A DNA stretch of 21,432 nt. It comes from CAYZUC01 sp964481705. Its GTDB lineage: Bacteria; Bacillota; Clostridia; Lachnospirales; Lachnospiraceae. The translations under genes were made by a program, and so were the position numbers. The notes beneath the pieces are model-generated. The model was given only the letters and a program-made list of their open reading frames with translations. It made no database searches and was not told the DNA's origin. Below, one piece after another: positions 21,350-21,432 of this stretch. How positions within the stretch are numbered: the stretch's first letter is position 1; each line of letters begins with the position of its first letter. The DNA is taken from contig CAYZUC010000048.1 in the NCBI GenBank assembly GCA_964481705.1, positions 1-21,432 on the forward strand, given 5' to 3'.

Positions 21350-21432
21350 GGGTAAACGGTATCAATCGAAAAATATATAGTCAAAAGGTCTGTTTTTTTG
21401 ATATGATAATAAGTGATAAGTTTTGTACTATA

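Noticed and set aside
21351..21432. AT-rich stretch at the window end that could hold a promoter for the next gene
   Set aside because: No convincing -35/-10 pair at proper spacing and the downstream gene is out of view.

Overview
The window looks like chromosomal DNA of a low-to-moderate GC Firmicute, most likely a gut Lachnospiraceae-type Clostridium. This rests on the strong AGGAGG-type ribosome sites, TTGACA/TATAAT promoters, a tRNA-sensing T-box leader, ferredoxin-dependent anaerobic enzymes and the flavour of the proteins; the family assignment is an inference. A run of 10 N inside metI shows that it comes from a scaffolded draft assembly. I saw no rRNA, tRNA, CRISPR array or intact insertion sequence.

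Layout. 1-1889: the end of metN, then metI (interrupted by the N gap) and the lipoprotein metQ, a methionine ABC importer. 1930-3768: a hairpin, a carboxymuconolactone-decarboxylase-like protein and a YqhD/Bdh-type iron alcohol dehydrogenase, closed by a terminator. 3831-4842: promoter and AEC-family permease. 4931-8103: a conserved small protein, a NERD-domain gene broken by an internal deletion, a methyltransferase, a PfkB-type sugar kinase and a PEBP/YbhB protein. 8109-9881: an accessory island. It has a promoter bracketed by two near-identical operator-like repeats, a HipA-like kinase gene, and an overlapping gene for a three-part protein (HipA-N-like, DUF2442-like, helix-turn-helix). The island is flanked by two copies of a GGGGACGGGGCT repeat, one of which encodes the last residues of the second protein. 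9953-11856: a small putative di-haem membrane protein and an ABC-2 exporter pair. 12016-15541: an MGT-type glycosyltransferase, prolyl-tRNA synthetase and an N-terminally shortened AlkD-like protein.

15542-16359 has no large gene but is dense in signals. It holds a convergent small-RNA/small-hydrophobic-peptide locus that looks like a type I toxin-antitoxin module, and then a promoter with an overlapping palindrome and a complete T-box leader. The specifier reads UGG and the antiterminator bulge UGGC, so both point to tRNA-Trp. 16360-19992: the T-box controls iorA-iorB-paaK, that is indolepyruvate:ferredoxin oxidoreductase plus an arylacetate-CoA ligase. Induction by tryptophan starvation would suit the reductive direction (arylacetate to arylacetyl-CoA to arylpyruvate to aromatic amino acid) better than catabolism. 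20102-21349: a VOC-family protein, a lipoprotein and a terminator.

The best candidates for something little described are the kinase/HTH two-gene island with its operators and flanking repeats, the type I toxin-like locus, and the Trp T-box on an ior-paaK operon.
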